NCBI RefSeq assembly: GCF_004123845.1 | Contig: NZ_NBDP01000030.1 | Span: forward strand, 434,001 to 498,000 | DNA: 64,000 nucleotides | Reading direction: 5' to 3' | Source: Allobosea sp. Tri-44 | GTDB taxonomy: Bacteria; Pseudomonadota; Alphaproteobacteria; Rhizobiales; Beijerinckiaceae | Shown here: piece by piece, positions 44,824-53,466 of the stretch | Layout of the letters: each line of letters opens with the position of its first letter | Position numbering within the stretch: the stretch's first letter is position 1 | Notes under the pieces: model-generated | Database searches by the model: none | Seen by the model: only the letters and a program-made list of their open reading frames with translations | What the model was told of the DNA's origin: nothing | Made by a program: the position numbers and the translations under genes

Positions 44824-44866
44824 GTCGTGGGTTCCGGGTTCTCGCTACGCGAGCCCCGGAATGACA
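44824..44866. repeat. Family B palindrome, right flank of the GIY-YIG gene
   Basis: GTCGTGGGTTCCGGGTTCTC...GAGCCCCGGAATGACA, inverse to 44469-44513. It ends 5 bp before the glcD stop, so the whole GIY-YIG unit lies in the glcD-glcE space without harming either frame. Confidence 0.85.
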
Positions 44867-44870
44867 AAGC

Positions 44871-46307
44871 TCACGCTGCGATCCGGCCTTTGAGCGGGAA
44901 GACCTTGGCCGGGTTCAGCAGCCAGCGCGGATCGAACACCGCCCTCACCCGCTGCTGCTGGTGCAGGTCGGCCTCGTTGAACTGAACGGTCATCAGGTCG
45001 CGTTTCTCGATGCCGACGCCGTGCTCGCCGGTGAGGCAGCCGCCGACCTCGACGCAAAGCTTGAGGATATCGTTGCCGGCATCCTCGGCCTTCTGCGCCT
45101 CGACCGGATCGTTGCAGTTGTAGAGGATCAGCGGGTGGAGATTGCCGTCGCCGGCGTGGAAGACATTGGCGACGCGCAGGCCATAGCCCTTGATGATCTC
45201 GTCCATGCGCTCGAGCACGAAGGGCAATTGCCCGGTCGGGATGGTGCCATCCATGCAGATGTAGTCGGCGATGCGGCCGGTCGCGCCGAAGGCCGATTTG
45301 CGGCCCTTCCAGATCGCCGCCGTCTCCATCGCCGATTTGCTCTCCTTGACCGTGCCGACGCCGTGCTCCCTGGCAATCGCGACGATGCGGGCGAGCTGGG
45401 CGTCCATCTCGGCCTCGGAACCCTCGACCTCGATGATCAGCAGCGCGCCGCAATCCATCGGGTAGCCGGCATGGGCAAAGGCTTCGCAGATCTCGATCGC
45501 CGGCTTGTCCATGAACTCCATCGCCACCGGGATGATGCCGGCGCCGATGATCGCGGCGACCGCGGCGCCGGCCTCGACACTGGTCGGGAAGCCGAACAGG
45601 ACCGGCCGCGCACCCTCGGCCTGGCGCAGGATGCGCACCGTCGCCTCGGTGACGATGCCGAGCTGCCCTTCCGAGCCGACGATCAGGCCGAGCAGGTCGT
45701 AGCCGGGCGCGTCGAGATGGCCGCCGCCGATCTCGACGATGCTGCCGTCGAGCATCACCAGGGTGACGCCGAGTACGTTGTTGGTGGTGACGCCGTATTT
45801 CAGGCAATGCGCGCCGCCGGAGTTCATGCCGATATTGCCGCCGATCGAGCAGGCGAGCTGCGAGGACGGATCGGGCGCGTAGAAGAAACCGTCGGCCGAA
45901 ACGGCGCCGGTAACGGCGAGATTGGTGACGCCGGCTTGTACCTTCGCCACCCGGTTGGCGTAGTCGATCTCGAGGATGCGGTTCATCTTGGAGACGCCGA
46001 TGACCACGGCATCCTCCTGCGGGATCGCGCCGCCGGCGAGCGAGGTGCCGGCACCGCGCGGCACCACCGGCACGCCCTGCTCGCCGCAATAGCGCAGCAC
46101 CGCCGCGACCTCCTGCGTGGTCGAGGGCAGCACAACGGCGAGCGGCATGCGGCGATAGGCGGTCAGCGCATCGGTCTCATAGGGGCGGCGCTCGTCCTCC
46201 GAGGTGATCAGCGCATCGGGCGCGACCAGCAGGCTGAGGCCGGCGATGATGGCGTCGCGGCGGGCGAGGATGCCGGCATCGGGAACCGGAAAGGCGATCG
46301 CACTCAT
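44871..46307 (-). CDS. glcD: Glycolate oxidase subunit, FAD-linked
   Basis: 478 residues. Catalytic flavoprotein of glycolate oxidase. The FAD-binding PCMH domain contains VPVVPRGAGTSLAGGAIPQ (about 81-99), DPSSQLACSIGGNIGMNSGG and GSEGQLGIVTEATVRI. The C-terminal domain has NVFHAGDGNLHPLILYN and CLTGEHGVGIEKRDLM, with the ligand histidines of FAD-linked oxidases. The start at 46307 has GGAGGA 7 bp upstream. It is first gene of the operon, divergent from a LysR gene. Confidence 0.95.
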   Translation of the reverse strand: MSAIAFPVPDAGILARRDAIIAGLSLLVAPDALITSEDERRPYETDALTAYRRMPLAVVLPSTTQEVAAVLRYCGEQGVPVVPRGAGTSLAGGAIPQEDAVVIGVSKMNRILEIDYANRVAKVQAGVTNLAVTGAVSADGFFYAPDPSSQLACSIGGNIGMNSGGAHCLKYGVTTNNVLGVTLVMLDGSIVEIGGGHLDAPGYDLLGLIVGSEGQLGIVTEATVRILRQAEGARPVLFGFPTSVEAGAAVAAIIGAGIIPVAMEFMDKPAIEICEAFAHAGYPMDCGALLIIEVEGSEAEMDAQLARIVAIAREHGVGTVKESKSAMETAAIWKGRKSAFGATGRIADYICMDGTIPTGQLPFVLERMDEIIKGYGLRVANVFHAGDGNLHPLILYNCNDPVEAQKAEDAGNDILKLCVEVGGCLTGEHGVGIEKRDLMTVQFNEADLHQQQRVRAVFDPRWLLNPAKVFPLKGRIAA

Positions 46308-46404
46308 AGCAAATCCTCCACTCACCTTGCCTCGCCCACGGAGCCACCAGGCGCTGTCACTGCGCACGCGCACCGAACGAGTCCGATGCGACTCTAGAAT
46401 ACTT

Positions 46405-46455
46405 CCACATGTGGCGCAGCGCGAGTAACGTGCATGATTATTTCCAAAATGGAAA
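46405..46455. promoter_or_regulatory. glcD-lysR divergent region with two dyads
   Basis: Two symmetric sites lie in the 161-bp gap. CCACATGTGG (46405-46414) is a perfect 10-bp palindrome. TTTCCAAAATGGAAA (46441-46455) fits the T-N11-A spacing of LysR sites, with 6-bp arms. Both sit nearer the LysR start (46469). The operator role is inferred. Confidence 0.55.
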
Positions 46456-46468
46456 AGATGGTGGGCGC

Positions 46469-47374
46469 ATGGACCGGTTTGGCGACCTCGACGTCTTCGC
46501 CCATGTCGTCACGGCCAGGAGCATGTCCGCCGCCGCCCGCGAGCTCAGCCTCTCGCCGGCCGTGATCTCCAAGCGCATCCGCCGCCTGGAAGACCGACTC
46601 GGCGTGCGCCTGCTCCAGCGCACCACGCGCCAGCTTTCGCTGACCGAGGCCGGCCAGGGCTTCTACGAGCGGGTGGTGTCGATCCTCGGCTCGATCGAGG
46701 AAGCCGAGGCCTGGGTCGCCAGCGGCGCCGGCCAGGCGCGCGGAACCTTGCGCGTCTCGGCGCCGACCTCGTTCGGGCGGATGCATGTCGCGCCGCATCT
46801 GAAGCCCTTCCTTGACGCCAACCCTGCGGTGAATGTCGAACTGATCCTGAGCGACGGGTTCGTCGACATCATCGCGGAGGGTTTCGACCTGGCGGTGCGG
46901 ATCGCTGATTTGCGCGATTCGAGCCTGGTGGCGAAGCGGCTGGCGCCGAACCATCGCGTGCTATGCGCGACGCCCGGCTATCTCGCCGCCAATGGTAACC
47001 CCGAAACCATCGAGGACCTGCCGCGCCATACGCTGGTCGCCCACAATGCCGACCAATGGCGTCTCGATGGGCCGGAAGGCCAGGTTTCGGTCCGGATCAA
47101 CGGCCCGCTGCGGACGAATTCCAGCGAGGTCGTGCGCGAGGCGCTGCTGGCGGGCGTCGGCATCGCCTTGCGCTCGACCTGGGATGTCGGTCCGGAGCTG
47201 AAATCGGGAGCCTTGATCAGGGTGCTGCCGGACTATTCGGTCGGCAAGCGCGTTGCCGTCTACGCGGTCTATCCGAGTCGCCGGCACATGGAGCAGAAGG
47301 TGCGCGCCTTCGTCGATTATCTGGCGGAGCTGTACGGGGCGACGCCGTATTGGGATGAGGGGTTGGTGTTGTAG
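46469..47374 (+). CDS. LysR family transcriptional regulator
   Basis: 301 residues. The N-terminal winged helix, DLDVFAHVVTARSMSAAARELSLSPAVISKRIRRLEDRLGVRLLQRTTRQLSLTEAG (about 4-60), is the LTTR signature. The co-inducer domain has SAPTSFGRMHVAPHLKPFLDANPAVNVELILSDGFVDIIAEGFDLAVRI, as in the CrgA/DsdC-like group. It is divergent from glcD and most likely regulates the glc operon in response to glycolate or an oxidation product, which is inference. A long palindromic repeat follows the stop. Confidence 0.93.
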   Translation: MDRFGDLDVFAHVVTARSMSAAARELSLSPAVISKRIRRLEDRLGVRLLQRTTRQLSLTEAGQGFYERVVSILGSIEEAEAWVASGAGQARGTLRVSAPTSFGRMHVAPHLKPFLDANPAVNVELILSDGFVDIIAEGFDLAVRIADLRDSSLVAKRLAPNHRVLCATPGYLAANGNPETIEDLPRHTLVAHNADQWRLDGPEGQVSVRINGPLRTNSSEVVREALLAGVGIALRSTWDVGPELKSGALIRVLPDYSVGKRVAVYAVYPSRRHMEQKVRAFVDYLAELYGATPYWDEGLVL

Positions 47375-47391
47375 AGTTTCAGGCGCGGGAC

Positions 47392-47550
47392 CCCGACAGA
47401 ACCCCTCTCCTGGAAGGAGAGGGGCAGGGGTGAGGTGTTCGGACTGGAAACGTTGGCCGGAACCCAACCGCGCGATCAGCCCTCGCGGCACTGGTCAAGC
47501 GGCCTACACCTCACCCTGCCCTCTCCTTCCAGGAGAGGGTTCCCCGCGCC
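47392..47550. repeat. Long palindromic element, family C, opposite orientation to 38443
   Basis: Arms CCCCTCTCCTGGAAGGAGAG and CTCTCCTTCCAGGAGAGGG, about 160 bp overall. The middle (47430-47470: GAGGTGTTCGGACTGG, AACGTTGGCCGGAACCC) is the reverse complement of the centre of 38443-38604, with about one difference per 30 bases. It lies between the LysR gene and the SMP-30 gene. Confidence 0.85.
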
Positions 47551-47632
47551 CTATGCATTGCGGGCTCCCGCAGTGCCCGGTTGCTGTAGCGCCTACTATT
47601 GCCGATTGTCCCTCCCACCAGGGAGGACAGGC

Positions 47633-48562
47633 ATGACATTCGGCTTCATCGAGGGTTTTCGCGTCGAGGTGCTCGACCCGCGCTTCCATCGGATCGTGCC
47701 CGGCTCGGCCAGGATGGAGCGGCTCTGGACCGGGGCGCGCTGGTCGGAAGGACCGGCCTGGTTCCCGGCCCACCAGACGCTGGTCTGGTCCGACATCCCG
47801 AACGACCGGATGCTGCGCTTCGATGCGCTCACCGGCCAGGTCGGCGTCTTCCGCCAGCCGGCGCGCAACTCGAACGGCAACACCGTCGACCGCCAAGGCC
47901 GGCTCGTCACCTGCGAGCATGGCGGGCGCCAGGTGACACGGACCGAGCATGACGGCTCGGTCACCGTGCTGGCCAGCCACTACCAGGGCAAGCGGCTGAA
48001 CTCGCCGAACGATGTGGTGGTGAAGTCGGACGGCTCTATCTGGTTCACCGATCCCGATTACGGCATCCTGACCGATTATGAGGGCGACAAGGCCGAAAGC
48101 GAGATCGGCCACTGCAACGTCTACCGCATCGATCCGCAAAGCGGCGAAGTCACCATCGCCGCCGACGATTTCGTCAAGCCGAACGGCCTCGCCTTCTCGC
48201 CCGACGAAAGCGCGCTCTACATTGCCGATACCGGCGCGAGCCATGATCCGCAGAACGGGCCGCGCCATATCCGCAAGGTCGCGATGACCGGCGATGGCAG
48301 GACGCTCGGCGCCTCCTCGGTCTTCGCCACCTGCACCAACGGATTGTTCGACGGCTTCCGCTTCGACGTTTCCGGCCGGCTCTGGAGCAGCGCCGCCGAT
48401 GGCGTCCATGTCTACGACCCGGATGGCACGTTGATCGGCAAGGTGCTGGTGCCGGAGGTGGTGGCGAACCTTTGCTTCGGCGGGCCGAAGCGGAACCGGC
48501 TCTTCATCTGCGGCACGACTTCGCTCTATGCGCTGATGACGCACACCAACGGCGTGGCCTGA
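47633..48562 (+). CDS. SMP-30/gluconolactonase family protein
   Basis: 309-residue six-bladed beta-propeller lactonase. Metal ligands are visible: Glu in RWSEGPAW (about 40), Asn in LNSPNDVVVKSDG (about 126), Asp in ALYIADTG (about 202). FGGPKRNRLFICGTTSLY is the C-terminal blade motif. Family members hydrolyse sugar lactones. GGGAGG 6 bp before the ATG makes the start secure; an in-frame extension upstream crosses a repeat. It is not clearly linked to a sugar pathway here. Confidence 0.93.
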   Translation: MTFGFIEGFRVEVLDPRFHRIVPGSARMERLWTGARWSEGPAWFPAHQTLVWSDIPNDRMLRFDALTGQVGVFRQPARNSNGNTVDRQGRLVTCEHGGRQVTRTEHDGSVTVLASHYQGKRLNSPNDVVVKSDGSIWFTDPDYGILTDYEGDKAESEIGHCNVYRIDPQSGEVTIAADDFVKPNGLAFSPDESALYIADTGASHDPQNGPRHIRKVAMTGDGRTLGASSVFATCTNGLFDGFRFDVSGRLWSSAADGVHVYDPDGTLIGKVLVPEVVANLCFGGPKRNRLFICGTTSLYALMTHTNGVA

Positions 48563-48671
48563 ACCTCCCGCGCAGGCGGTATGACAAGCTCATGATTGCG
48601 GCAGAGAGATAGTTCCGTATGGCACATCTCTTGCCGCTGTCCGCACACCATTCCTCTTATCGGTGTGCGCA

Positions 48672-50261
48672 ATGTTCAAACGTTTGGCAGCCTCTGCCCT
48701 CGTCGCCCTTTCCGTAGCCAGTCCGGCGTTGGCCGAGACGGTCGTCCGCTACGGCATTTCGATGGCGGACATACCGCTGACCTCGGGCCAGCCGGATCGC
48801 GGCGCCGGCGCCTACAAGTTCACGGGCTATACGCTCTACGACCCGCTCGTCGCCTGGGAGATGGACGTCGCCGAGCGGCCAGGCAAGCTCGTAGCCGGGC
48901 TGGCGACGGCGTGGAAGGTCGATCCGGCCGATGCGAAGAAGTGGCTGTTCACCCTGCGCGACGGCGTCAAGTTCCATGACGGCAGCGCCTTCGACGCCGA
49001 CGCCGTGGTCTGGAACCTCGACAAGGTGCTCGACGAGAAGGCAGCGCATTACGACCGGCGCCAGGCGGCGCAGGTCAAGCCGCGCCTGCCCTCGATCGCG
49101 AGCTGGCGCAAGGTCGATGCCAAGACGGTCGAAATCACCACCAAGGCAGTCGATTCCTTCTTCCCCTATCAGATGCTCTGGTTCCTGGTCTCGAGCCCGG
49201 CGCAATACGAAAAGCTCGGCCGCGACTGGGAGAAGTTCGCGCGCGAGCCCTCCGGCACCGGCCCGTTCAAGCTGACCCGGCTGGTGCCGCGCGAACTCGC
49301 CGAACTCAGCCGGAACCCGGATTACTGGAACAATAACCGCCTCGCCAAGGTCGACAAGCTGGTGCTGGTGCCGCTGCCGGAGGTGCTGTCGCGCACCAAC
49401 GCGCTGATCTCCGGCCAGGTCGATCTGATCGAGACCCCGGCCCCCGATACCGTGCCTCAGCTCAAGAAGGCCGGCATGAAGATCGTCGAGAACGTCACGC
49501 CGCATGTCTGGAACTATCATCTCAGCGTCGCGCCCGGCTCGCCCTGGACCGATATCAGGCTGCGCAAGGCGATGAATCTCGCCATCGACCGCAAGGGCGT
49601 GGTCGAGTTGATGAACGGCCTCGCCAAGCCGGCCGTCGGCCAGGTCGATCCAGCCAATCCCTGGTTCGGCAAGCCCGGATTCGAGATCAAATACGACCCC
49701 GAGGCGGCGAAGAAGCTGCTCGCCGAGGCCGGCTATTCGCCGACCAAGCCGCTGAAGGCGACCTTCGTGATCGCGCAGGGCGGCACCGGCCAGATGCTGT
49801 CGCTGCCAATGAACGAGTTCATCCAGCAGAACCTGAAAGAGGTCGGTATCGAGATCGACTTCAAGGTGGTCGAGCTCGAGCTGCTCTACACCCACTGGCG
49901 CAAGGGCGCGAAGGACGAGATCAACGCCGGCATCAGCTCCAACAACATCGCCTATGTCACCTCGGATCCGCTCTATGCGATCATCCGGTTCTTCCACTCG
50001 AACCAGGCCGCTCCGGTCGGCGTCAACTGGGGCGTCTACGCAAGCCCCGCGGTCGACGCGCTTCTCGACGAGGCTATGAAGACCTTCGACGTCGCCCGGC
50101 AGGACGAGCTGCTGGCCAAGGCGCATGCGCAGATCGTCGACGACGCGGTTCTGGTGTGGGTGGTGCACGACACCAACCCGCATGTGCTTTCGCCGAAGAT
50201 CAAAAAGTTCGTGCTGGCCCAGCACTGGTTCCAGGACCTGACCACGATCGGCCTGGACTGA
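48672..50261 (+). CDS. ABC transporter substrate-binding protein, family 5 (orphan)
   Basis: 529 residues. Sec signal MFKRLAASALVALSVASPALA. Peptide/opine-type SBP_bac_5 fold with KWLFTLRDGVKFHDGSAF (about 90-107), PSGTGPFKLTRLVPRELAELSRNPDYW and DIRLRKAMNLAIDRKGVVELM. No permease or ATPase gene is adjacent; neighbours are a lactonase and an AbrB-family protein. It may serve a remote transporter. The ATG at 48672 fits the signal peptide, although a GTG three codons earlier is possible. Confidence 0.9.
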   Translation: MFKRLAASALVALSVASPALAETVVRYGISMADIPLTSGQPDRGAGAYKFTGYTLYDPLVAWEMDVAERPGKLVAGLATAWKVDPADAKKWLFTLRDGVKFHDGSAFDADAVVWNLDKVLDEKAAHYDRRQAAQVKPRLPSIASWRKVDAKTVEITTKAVDSFFPYQMLWFLVSSPAQYEKLGRDWEKFAREPSGTGPFKLTRLVPRELAELSRNPDYWNNNRLAKVDKLVLVPLPEVLSRTNALISGQVDLIETPAPDTVPQLKKAGMKIVENVTPHVWNYHLSVAPGSPWTDIRLRKAMNLAIDRKGVVELMNGLAKPAVGQVDPANPWFGKPGFEIKYDPEAAKKLLAEAGYSPTKPLKATFVIAQGGTGQMLSLPMNEFIQQNLKEVGIEIDFKVVELELLYTHWRKGAKDEINAGISSNNIAYVTSDPLYAIIRFFHSNQAAPVGVNWGVYASPAVDALLDEAMKTFDVARQDELLAKAHAQIVDDAVLVWVVHDTNPHVLSPKIKKFVLAQHWFQDLTTIGLD

Positions 50262-50300
50262 TCCTTGCCCCGGGAGCCGGCCATGGCAGGCCCCGGGCTG

Positions 50301-51374
50301 TTACTGCGGCGCGGGCGGCTTTTCGGACTTCAGCCGCCCGACAAGAAAGGGCATCAGCAGCCCGAGCAGCATGAAGCGCGTCAGATGGTGCGCGCCGACA
50401 TAGAGCGGGTCGAGCCCCATGGCGAAGGCGAGCATCGCCATCGCCTCGAGCCCGCCCGGCGCGAAGGCTGCCATGGCGCTGGCATAGGGCACGCCGGCGA
50501 GCCAGGCTGCCGGCCAGGCGAAGGCAAAGGCCACCGCCATCGAGACGACGAAGCCGCCGATCGCGAGCGGGAACAGCGCCGCGATCTCGTTGCGCTTCAG
50601 GTTCGAGACGCGCCCGCCCATGGCCGCGCCGAGCATGACCATCACCGCGATCGCGATCTCCGGCGGCATCGTGCCGTGGACCAGACCGGTGCCGTGCAGC
50701 ACGGCGCTCGCCAACGTGGCGCCGAGAATGAAGGGCGCGGTGATCCCGATCTTCTCGAAGATCAGTCCGGTGACGAGCCCGCAGCCGAGCAGCAGCGCCA
50801 TGTCGCCAACGCTCGCGATCACAACAGGCGGCGGCAAAGCGAGCGGAACGCCGCCGCTGCTCAATTTCATGATGCTGGGCAGGACCGCGACCAGGACGAG
50901 GATGCGGAAGAGCTGGATCGCGGCGATGCGGCCGATATTGGCGCCCTTGTCCTGTGCCACCGAGATCACGGCCGAGAGCGCGCCGGGCGCGGCCGCCAGC
51001 AGCGAGTCGATCCAGCTCCAGCGTGCCACAAAGCGCAGATAGGCGCCGGTCGTCAGCATGATCGCGACGAGGCCGACGACCAGCACGAGCAGCGAGCCGG
51101 GATAGCGCGCCGTCGCGGCGAGCGCCTCGGGCGTCGCGGCCGAACCGATCAGCGCGCCGGACATCACCATGGTCGAATCGAACCAGGGGCGGCGTAGATC
51201 GGGCAGCGGCCGGGTGATGCCGAGAATGGAGACCAGCAGCATCGAGCCCGACAGCCAGGCCGCCGGGACATCGAGCAGGGCGAAGAGCGTGCCGCCGACC
51301 GCCGCGCAAGCGATCACAGCCGCTTCACGCGACAGGGTGCGCAGATGGTAGGGGACGTAGCTCGGGACAGGCAT
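50301..51374 (-). CDS. AbrB family membrane protein (ammonia monooxygenase-like annotation)
   Basis: 357 residues with about ten helices in two similar halves (AbrB duplication). GGTLFALLDVPAAWLSGSMLLVSILGI is the first half. The second half includes GCGLVTGLIFEKIGITAPFILGATLASAVLHGTG. Databases often label these 'AbrB transcriptional regulator' or 'ammonia monooxygenase', but the sequence is a plain integral membrane protein, probably a transporter. It converges with the binding-protein gene at 48672 and shows no operon partner on its own strand except possibly the aminotransferase gene upstream. Confidence 0.85.
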   Translation of the reverse strand: MPVPSYVPYHLRTLSREAAVIACAAVGGTLFALLDVPAAWLSGSMLLVSILGITRPLPDLRRPWFDSTMVMSGALIGSAATPEALAATARYPGSLLVLVVGLVAIMLTTGAYLRFVARWSWIDSLLAAAPGALSAVISVAQDKGANIGRIAAIQLFRILVLVAVLPSIMKLSSGGVPLALPPPVVIASVGDMALLLGCGLVTGLIFEKIGITAPFILGATLASAVLHGTGLVHGTMPPEIAIAVMVMLGAAMGGRVSNLKRNEIAALFPLAIGGFVVSMAVAFAFAWPAAWLAGVPYASAMAAFAPGGLEAMAMLAFAMGLDPLYVGAHHLTRFMLLGLLMPFLVGRLKSEKPPAPQ

Positions 51375-51476
51375 GATGCTCGCGATGCGCCGTCGGGGCG
51401 CAACGCCGCATCAATGACGGCCGCCAGTTCTCAGGTCAAACGCCGGGAGCGCAAGCGGGGCATGACCCAGGCGAGG

Positions 51477-52667
51477 TCAGCCGGCCAGCGCCTTCTGCAG
51501 GCGCGCCACCGTCTCGACGAGATCCGAAGCCTTGCGGGCGAAGCAGAGCCTGAGCCCCGTCTCGCCGCCCGGTCCGAAGGCGGTGCCGGGCGCCAGACCG
51601 ACATTGGCCTTGTCGACCAGCTCGATTGCCAGCGCGCGTGAATCGGTGCGGCCGTCGACGGCGAAGAACTGGTAGAAGGCGCCGTCCGGTGCCTGCAGCG
51701 TCACGCGGTTCGTCGCCTTCAGCCCTTCGGCGATGATGCGCCGGCCTTCGGTAGCGCGGGCGATCTGCTCGGCAACGAAGGGCTCGCCTTCCTCCAGCGC
51801 CGCGATGGCGGCGCGCTGGACGAAGACCGGTGAGCCGGAGGTCGAGTACTGGATCAGATTCTCGACGATCTGGCCGAAGGCCGGCGGCACCTCGATCCAG
51901 CCGACGCGCCAGCCGGTCATCGCCCAGTTCTTCGAGAAGGTCTGGACGAAGAGGATGCGGTCCTCCTGCTCCATCACGTCATGGAAGGAGGCGGCCCGGG
52001 CTGAACCGTCATAGACGAAGCGGGCATAGATCTCGTCGGCGATGATCCAGATGCCGTATTTGCGGGCGATGGCGAGGATAGCCGCAAGCTCGTCGCGTGT
52101 CGCTGTCCAGCCGGTCGGGTTGGCCGGTGAGTTGATGACGAAGGCGCGGGTGCGCGGCGAGATCGCCGCTTCCAGCTTCTCAAGGTCGAGCGTGAAGCGC
52201 CCGTCCTTGAACTCCATCGGCACGCAGACCGGATTGGCGCCGGCGATACCCATGGCAGCAGCGAAATTCGGCCAGGCCGGGGTCGGGATGATCAATTCGT
52301 CGCCGACGCCGGCGATCAGCCGGACCGCGATCTGGACCGACTGCATGCCGGAGCCGGTGACGTAGAAGCGGTCCATGGCGAAGGGGCGGCCATAGAGCGC
52401 GGTGTGGTAGCGCGCCAGCGCCTCGCGCAGGTCCGGAATGCCGCGCTGCCAAGTGTAGAAGGTCTCGCCATCGGCCAGCGACTTGTTGGCGGCGCGGACG
52501 ATGAACTCGGGCGTCGCGAGATCGCCCTCGCCGACCCAGAGCGGGATCAGCCCGGGCTTGAGCCGGCCGTGGTTGACGACCTCGACGATGCCGCTCTCGG
52601 GCGCATTGCGCGCCTCGGGGCGCAGGTCGGCGATCAGGCTGGTCCCGGCCGGTGCGTGCATGTTCAT
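51477..52667 (-). CDS. Class I/II PLP-dependent aminotransferase
   Basis: 396 residues, fold type I. Lys for PLP is in FVQTFSKNWAMTGWRVGWIEV (about 231-251). PANPTGW and ADEIYARFVYDG (Asp/Tyr ligands), and the C-terminal Arg near GLRLCFARKA, complete the aspartate-aminotransferase core. Members transaminate aspartate, aromatic or other amino acids; specificity is not evident. Start at 52667 has AAGGAT upstream. A second ATG lies two codons later. Confidence 0.93.
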   Translation of the reverse strand: MNMHAPAGTSLIADLRPEARNAPESGIVEVVNHGRLKPGLIPLWVGEGDLATPEFIVRAANKSLADGETFYTWQRGIPDLREALARYHTALYGRPFAMDRFYVTGSGMQSVQIAVRLIAGVGDELIIPTPAWPNFAAAMGIAGANPVCVPMEFKDGRFTLDLEKLEAAISPRTRAFVINSPANPTGWTATRDELAAILAIARKYGIWIIADEIYARFVYDGSARAASFHDVMEQEDRILFVQTFSKNWAMTGWRVGWIEVPPAFGQIVENLIQYSTSGSPVFVQRAAIAALEEGEPFVAEQIARATEGRRIIAEGLKATNRVTLQAPDGAFYQFFAVDGRTDSRALAIELVDKANVGLAPGTAFGPGGETGLRLCFARKASDLVETVARLQKALAG

Positions 52668-52819
52668 AGGCGATCCTTCGGGCGATCTGTCGCAAGAAAC
52701 ATGCAAGCCAATCTAACGCAGATCGCGCCGCGGCGGCATGAATTGACGAGATCGACCCGATCGGTCGCGGTGATGGATCGCAGGGCGCGCTCGGCGTTCC
52801 GGCACGCCCCGCGAGGACG

Positions 52820-53236
52820 TCAGGCCTTCTGCTTCAGCAGGTCGCGGATCTCGCCGAGCAGCACGACGTCCTGCGCAGGCGGCGCGGGCTCGGCCGCCTT
52901 GGCCGCTTCCTTGCGCTTGAGCCGGTTGATCCCCTTGACGACCATGAACAGCACGAAGGCGATGATCATGAAGTTGACCGCGATGGTGAGGAAGCTGCCA
53001 TAGGCGAGCACGGCGCCCTGCTTCTTCGCATCGACGAGGACCGGCGCGGTCACGGCACTGTTGAGGCCGATGAAGTAGTTGGAGAAGTCGACGCTGCCGA
53101 TCGCGCCGATCAGCGGCATGATGATGTCGCCAACCAGCGATTCGACGATCTTGCCGAAAGCCGCGCCGATGATCACGCCGATGGCGAGATCGACGACATT
53201 GCCCTTCAGGGCAAATTCCTTGAATTCCTTGATCAT
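52820..53236 (-). CDS. mscL: Large-conductance mechanosensitive channel
   Basis: 138 residues. Homopentameric channel that opens under membrane tension in hypo-osmotic shock. [41 protein letters not shown] is the N-terminal helix and TM1 gate. [28 protein letters not shown] is TM2, and a C-terminal helix ([11 protein letters not shown]) forms the cytoplasmic bundle. It is monocistronic, with the aminotransferase gene diverging 152 bp away on the same strand side (upstream is open to 53466, with no gene seen there). Confidence 0.97.
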   Translation of the reverse strand: MIKEFKEFALKGNVVDLAIGVIIGAAFGKIVESLVGDIIMPLIGAIGSVDFSNYFIGLNSAVTAPVLVDAKKQGAVLAYGSFLTIAVNFMIIAFVLFMVVKGINRLKRKEAAKAAEPAPPAQDVVLLGEIRDLLKQKA

Positions 53237-53466
53237 GGCGCGCCTTTCCGAATGCCTGGCCAGTCTTCGGCATCACGCTACGCAATGCCGCCCCCCGCGG
53301 CAGGCTAGACCATCGACGGCGACGTGGGAAACCGCTCTCCCAGCACTTTCCTCGCCCTTTCAGCGGATAAACGCCGTTTTCAGGAGGCCGACCATCCATA
53401 TTGCGAAGTCGGGATGACGACCAACCCTGCGGCAGAGATTCCGCTCTCTGCCGCCCGCGTCCCCTC

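Noticed and set aside
44469..44866. GIY-YIG unit as a homing endonuclease intron or intein
   Set aside because: It lies in the space between glcD and glcE, leaving both genes uninterrupted, and has no splicing features.
50263..50300. CCCCGGG...CCCCGGG as terminator between convergent genes
   Set aside because: It is largely a direct repeat of a palindrome with no T-run and weak pairing; not convincing.
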